Source of the DNA: Segatella copri | GTDB taxonomy: Bacteria; Bacteroidota; Bacteroidia; Bacteroidales; Bacteroidaceae | Length of the DNA: 54,067 bases | Assembly (NCBI RefSeq): GCF_009495355.1 | Contig: NZ_VZAD01000052.1 | Coordinates: forward strand, 1-54,067 | Direction: 5' to 3' | Part shown: one piece after another, positions 53,382 to 54,067 of the stretch | Layout of the letters: each line of letters opens with the position of its first letter | Position numbering within the stretch: the first letter of the stretch is position 1 | Position numbers and translations under genes: made by a program | Notes under the pieces: model-generated | Database searches by the model: none | Seen by the model: the letters and a program-made list of their open reading frames with translations, nothing else | Told to the model about the DNA's origin: nothing

Positions 53382-53915
53382 ATGAACAAGCTTTTAATTA
53401 TGCTATTTTCATTGCTTAGTGTTGTGATATTAAGCAGTTGCGATGAAGTGAAAGACTCGCCCCTTTTGTTTAAGGCTACTTCAAACACTAATCCTGAATA
53501 TATAAGTGTCCGCTATTATCCCGAAGAAATAGGTTATACTCTTTACCCTAAGGAATCGAAATACTTCATCTATTCGTACACTTATATTGATGGTGATTTA
53601 GAGCTGACATGCACTAACTGCGACAATATTAACTATTCATTAGATTGCAGTTTTGGAATAGTAAAAAACAATAAAGGGAAAAATATCTCTGCCACCGAGG
53701 AAGAGGTTGGTATCTCTGTGAAAAATATCGATAATAAGACACTTCGCATTCACTTTGCCAAGTTGAAGGATGAAGATTTGCCGTTGGGCTTCTTAGGCGC
53801 ACGAGCCACTATAAAAGTATATGGTCGAGTAGGAGGAAAAGATGTAACCACAAATATTTCGGTTTATCGCTCAAATCTTCGTAAGCAACCAGATGATGAC
53901 ATTAGTAAAAAGTAA
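53382..53915 (+). CDS. Putative lipoprotein, unknown function
   Basis: A 177-residue protein from the ATG at 53382, with a lipobox VVILSSC giving a lipid Cys near 20 followed by DEVKDSP. The mature part is a small all-beta-like domain (ISVRYYPEEIGYTLYPKESK), perhaps an Ig-like fold. The frame is open to 53331, but a -7-like TACCTTTG lies at 53345-53352 inside that extension, so the later start is preferred. A terminator follows at 53975-54013. Function unknown. Confidence 0.7.
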   Translation: MNKLLIMLFSLLSVVILSSCDEVKDSPLLFKATSNTNPEYISVRYYPEEIGYTLYPKESKYFIYSYTYIDGDLELTCTNCDNINYSLDCSFGIVKNNKGKNISATEEEVGISVKNIDNKTLRIHFAKLKDEDLPLGFLGARATIKVYGRVGGKDVTTNISVYRSNLRKQPDDDISKK

Positions 53916-53974
53916 AGACATCAAAGACTATGAAACTTCAATGAAGTGAAATCCCTCCTAATCACCCTTTCAAT

Positions 53975-54013
53975 AAAGCCTTTATCTTGGCAACGCAGGA
54001 TGAAGGCTTTTCT
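53975..54013 (+). terminator. Terminator after the lipoprotein gene
   Basis: AAAGCCTT and AAGGCTTT pair around a loop, extended by TATC/GATG, followed by TCTTT. It lies 60 bases past the stop codon. The remaining 54 bases of the window show nothing recognisable. Confidence 0.7.
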
Positions 54014-54067
54014 TTGTGTGTCGGGCATGACACTAACCTAACTGGTTTAACTCCAGTCGCAGGTATT

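Overview
The window looks like chromosomal DNA of a gut or oral Bacteroidota species of the Prevotella/Segatella group. The reasons are: many promoters of the Bacteroidota type (TTTG, 19-21 bases, TAnnTTTG), few clear Shine-Dalgarno sites, a Rho factor with a very long disordered insertion, BtuG/DUF4465-type B12 capture proteins, DUF4421/DUF1460 proteins, large carboxypeptidase-regulatory-domain outer-membrane receptors, and an ISAon1-like transposase start at the left edge. No species can be named from this alone.

Layout. 1-371: IS start and two tRNAs (Gly-CCC, Thr-CGT). 0.4-20 kb: housekeeping core, comprising a ClpC-type unfoldase without the usual N domain, a zinc-ribbon coiled-coil protein with a Nif3-like protein, agmatine-to-putrescine enzymes (aguA/aguB) with an AEC transporter, aconitase and citrate synthase, a DUF1460 amidase-like and DUF4421 pair, a Gfo/Idh/MocA oxidoreductase, EngB, an ABC-F ATPase, and Rho. 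20-27 kb: an ECF sigma factor, membrane anti-sigma candidate, secreted plug-like protein, outer-membrane receptor, degenerate ThiF/E1-like protein, LuxR/PAS regulator and ferritin. 27.1-32.9 kb: an accessory segment bounded by a 56-bp inverted repeat. It holds a second, oppositely oriented copy of the receptor and several small, truncated or chimeric genes, including an HsdM stub and its HTH partner. 33-41.2 kb: a vitamin B12 acquisition operon under a cobalamin riboswitch (btuB, btuG-like, a small secreted protein, DUF4465, a second secreted protein, then a btuF-like lipoprotein beyond a REP-like palindrome). 41.5-47 kb: a TolC-MacA-MacB efflux operon and a LytTR response regulator whose phosphoacceptor Asp is Ala. 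47.2-54 kb: a MntA/HepT toxin-antitoxin pair, HAD phosphatase, MltG, a 29-residue membrane micropeptide, an arginase-fold protein, an Rpn nuclease, a decayed phage-terminase-like fragment and two secreted proteins.

How it works together. The sigma/anti-sigma/plug-like/receptor order suggests a surface-sensing unit feeding back on its own receptor; linking it to iron through the nearby ferritin is inference only. The B12 operon is the clearest functional unit: the leader RNA should switch off synthesis of receptor and surface binders when cobalamin is plentiful. The most unusual material lies at 20-33 kb, where two near-twin receptors face each other and one sits inside a repeat-bounded patchwork. 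No complete new system can be proved from sequence alone. The best candidates for something undescribed are that receptor pair with its plug-like partner, the receiver without a phosphoacceptor, and the micropeptide.
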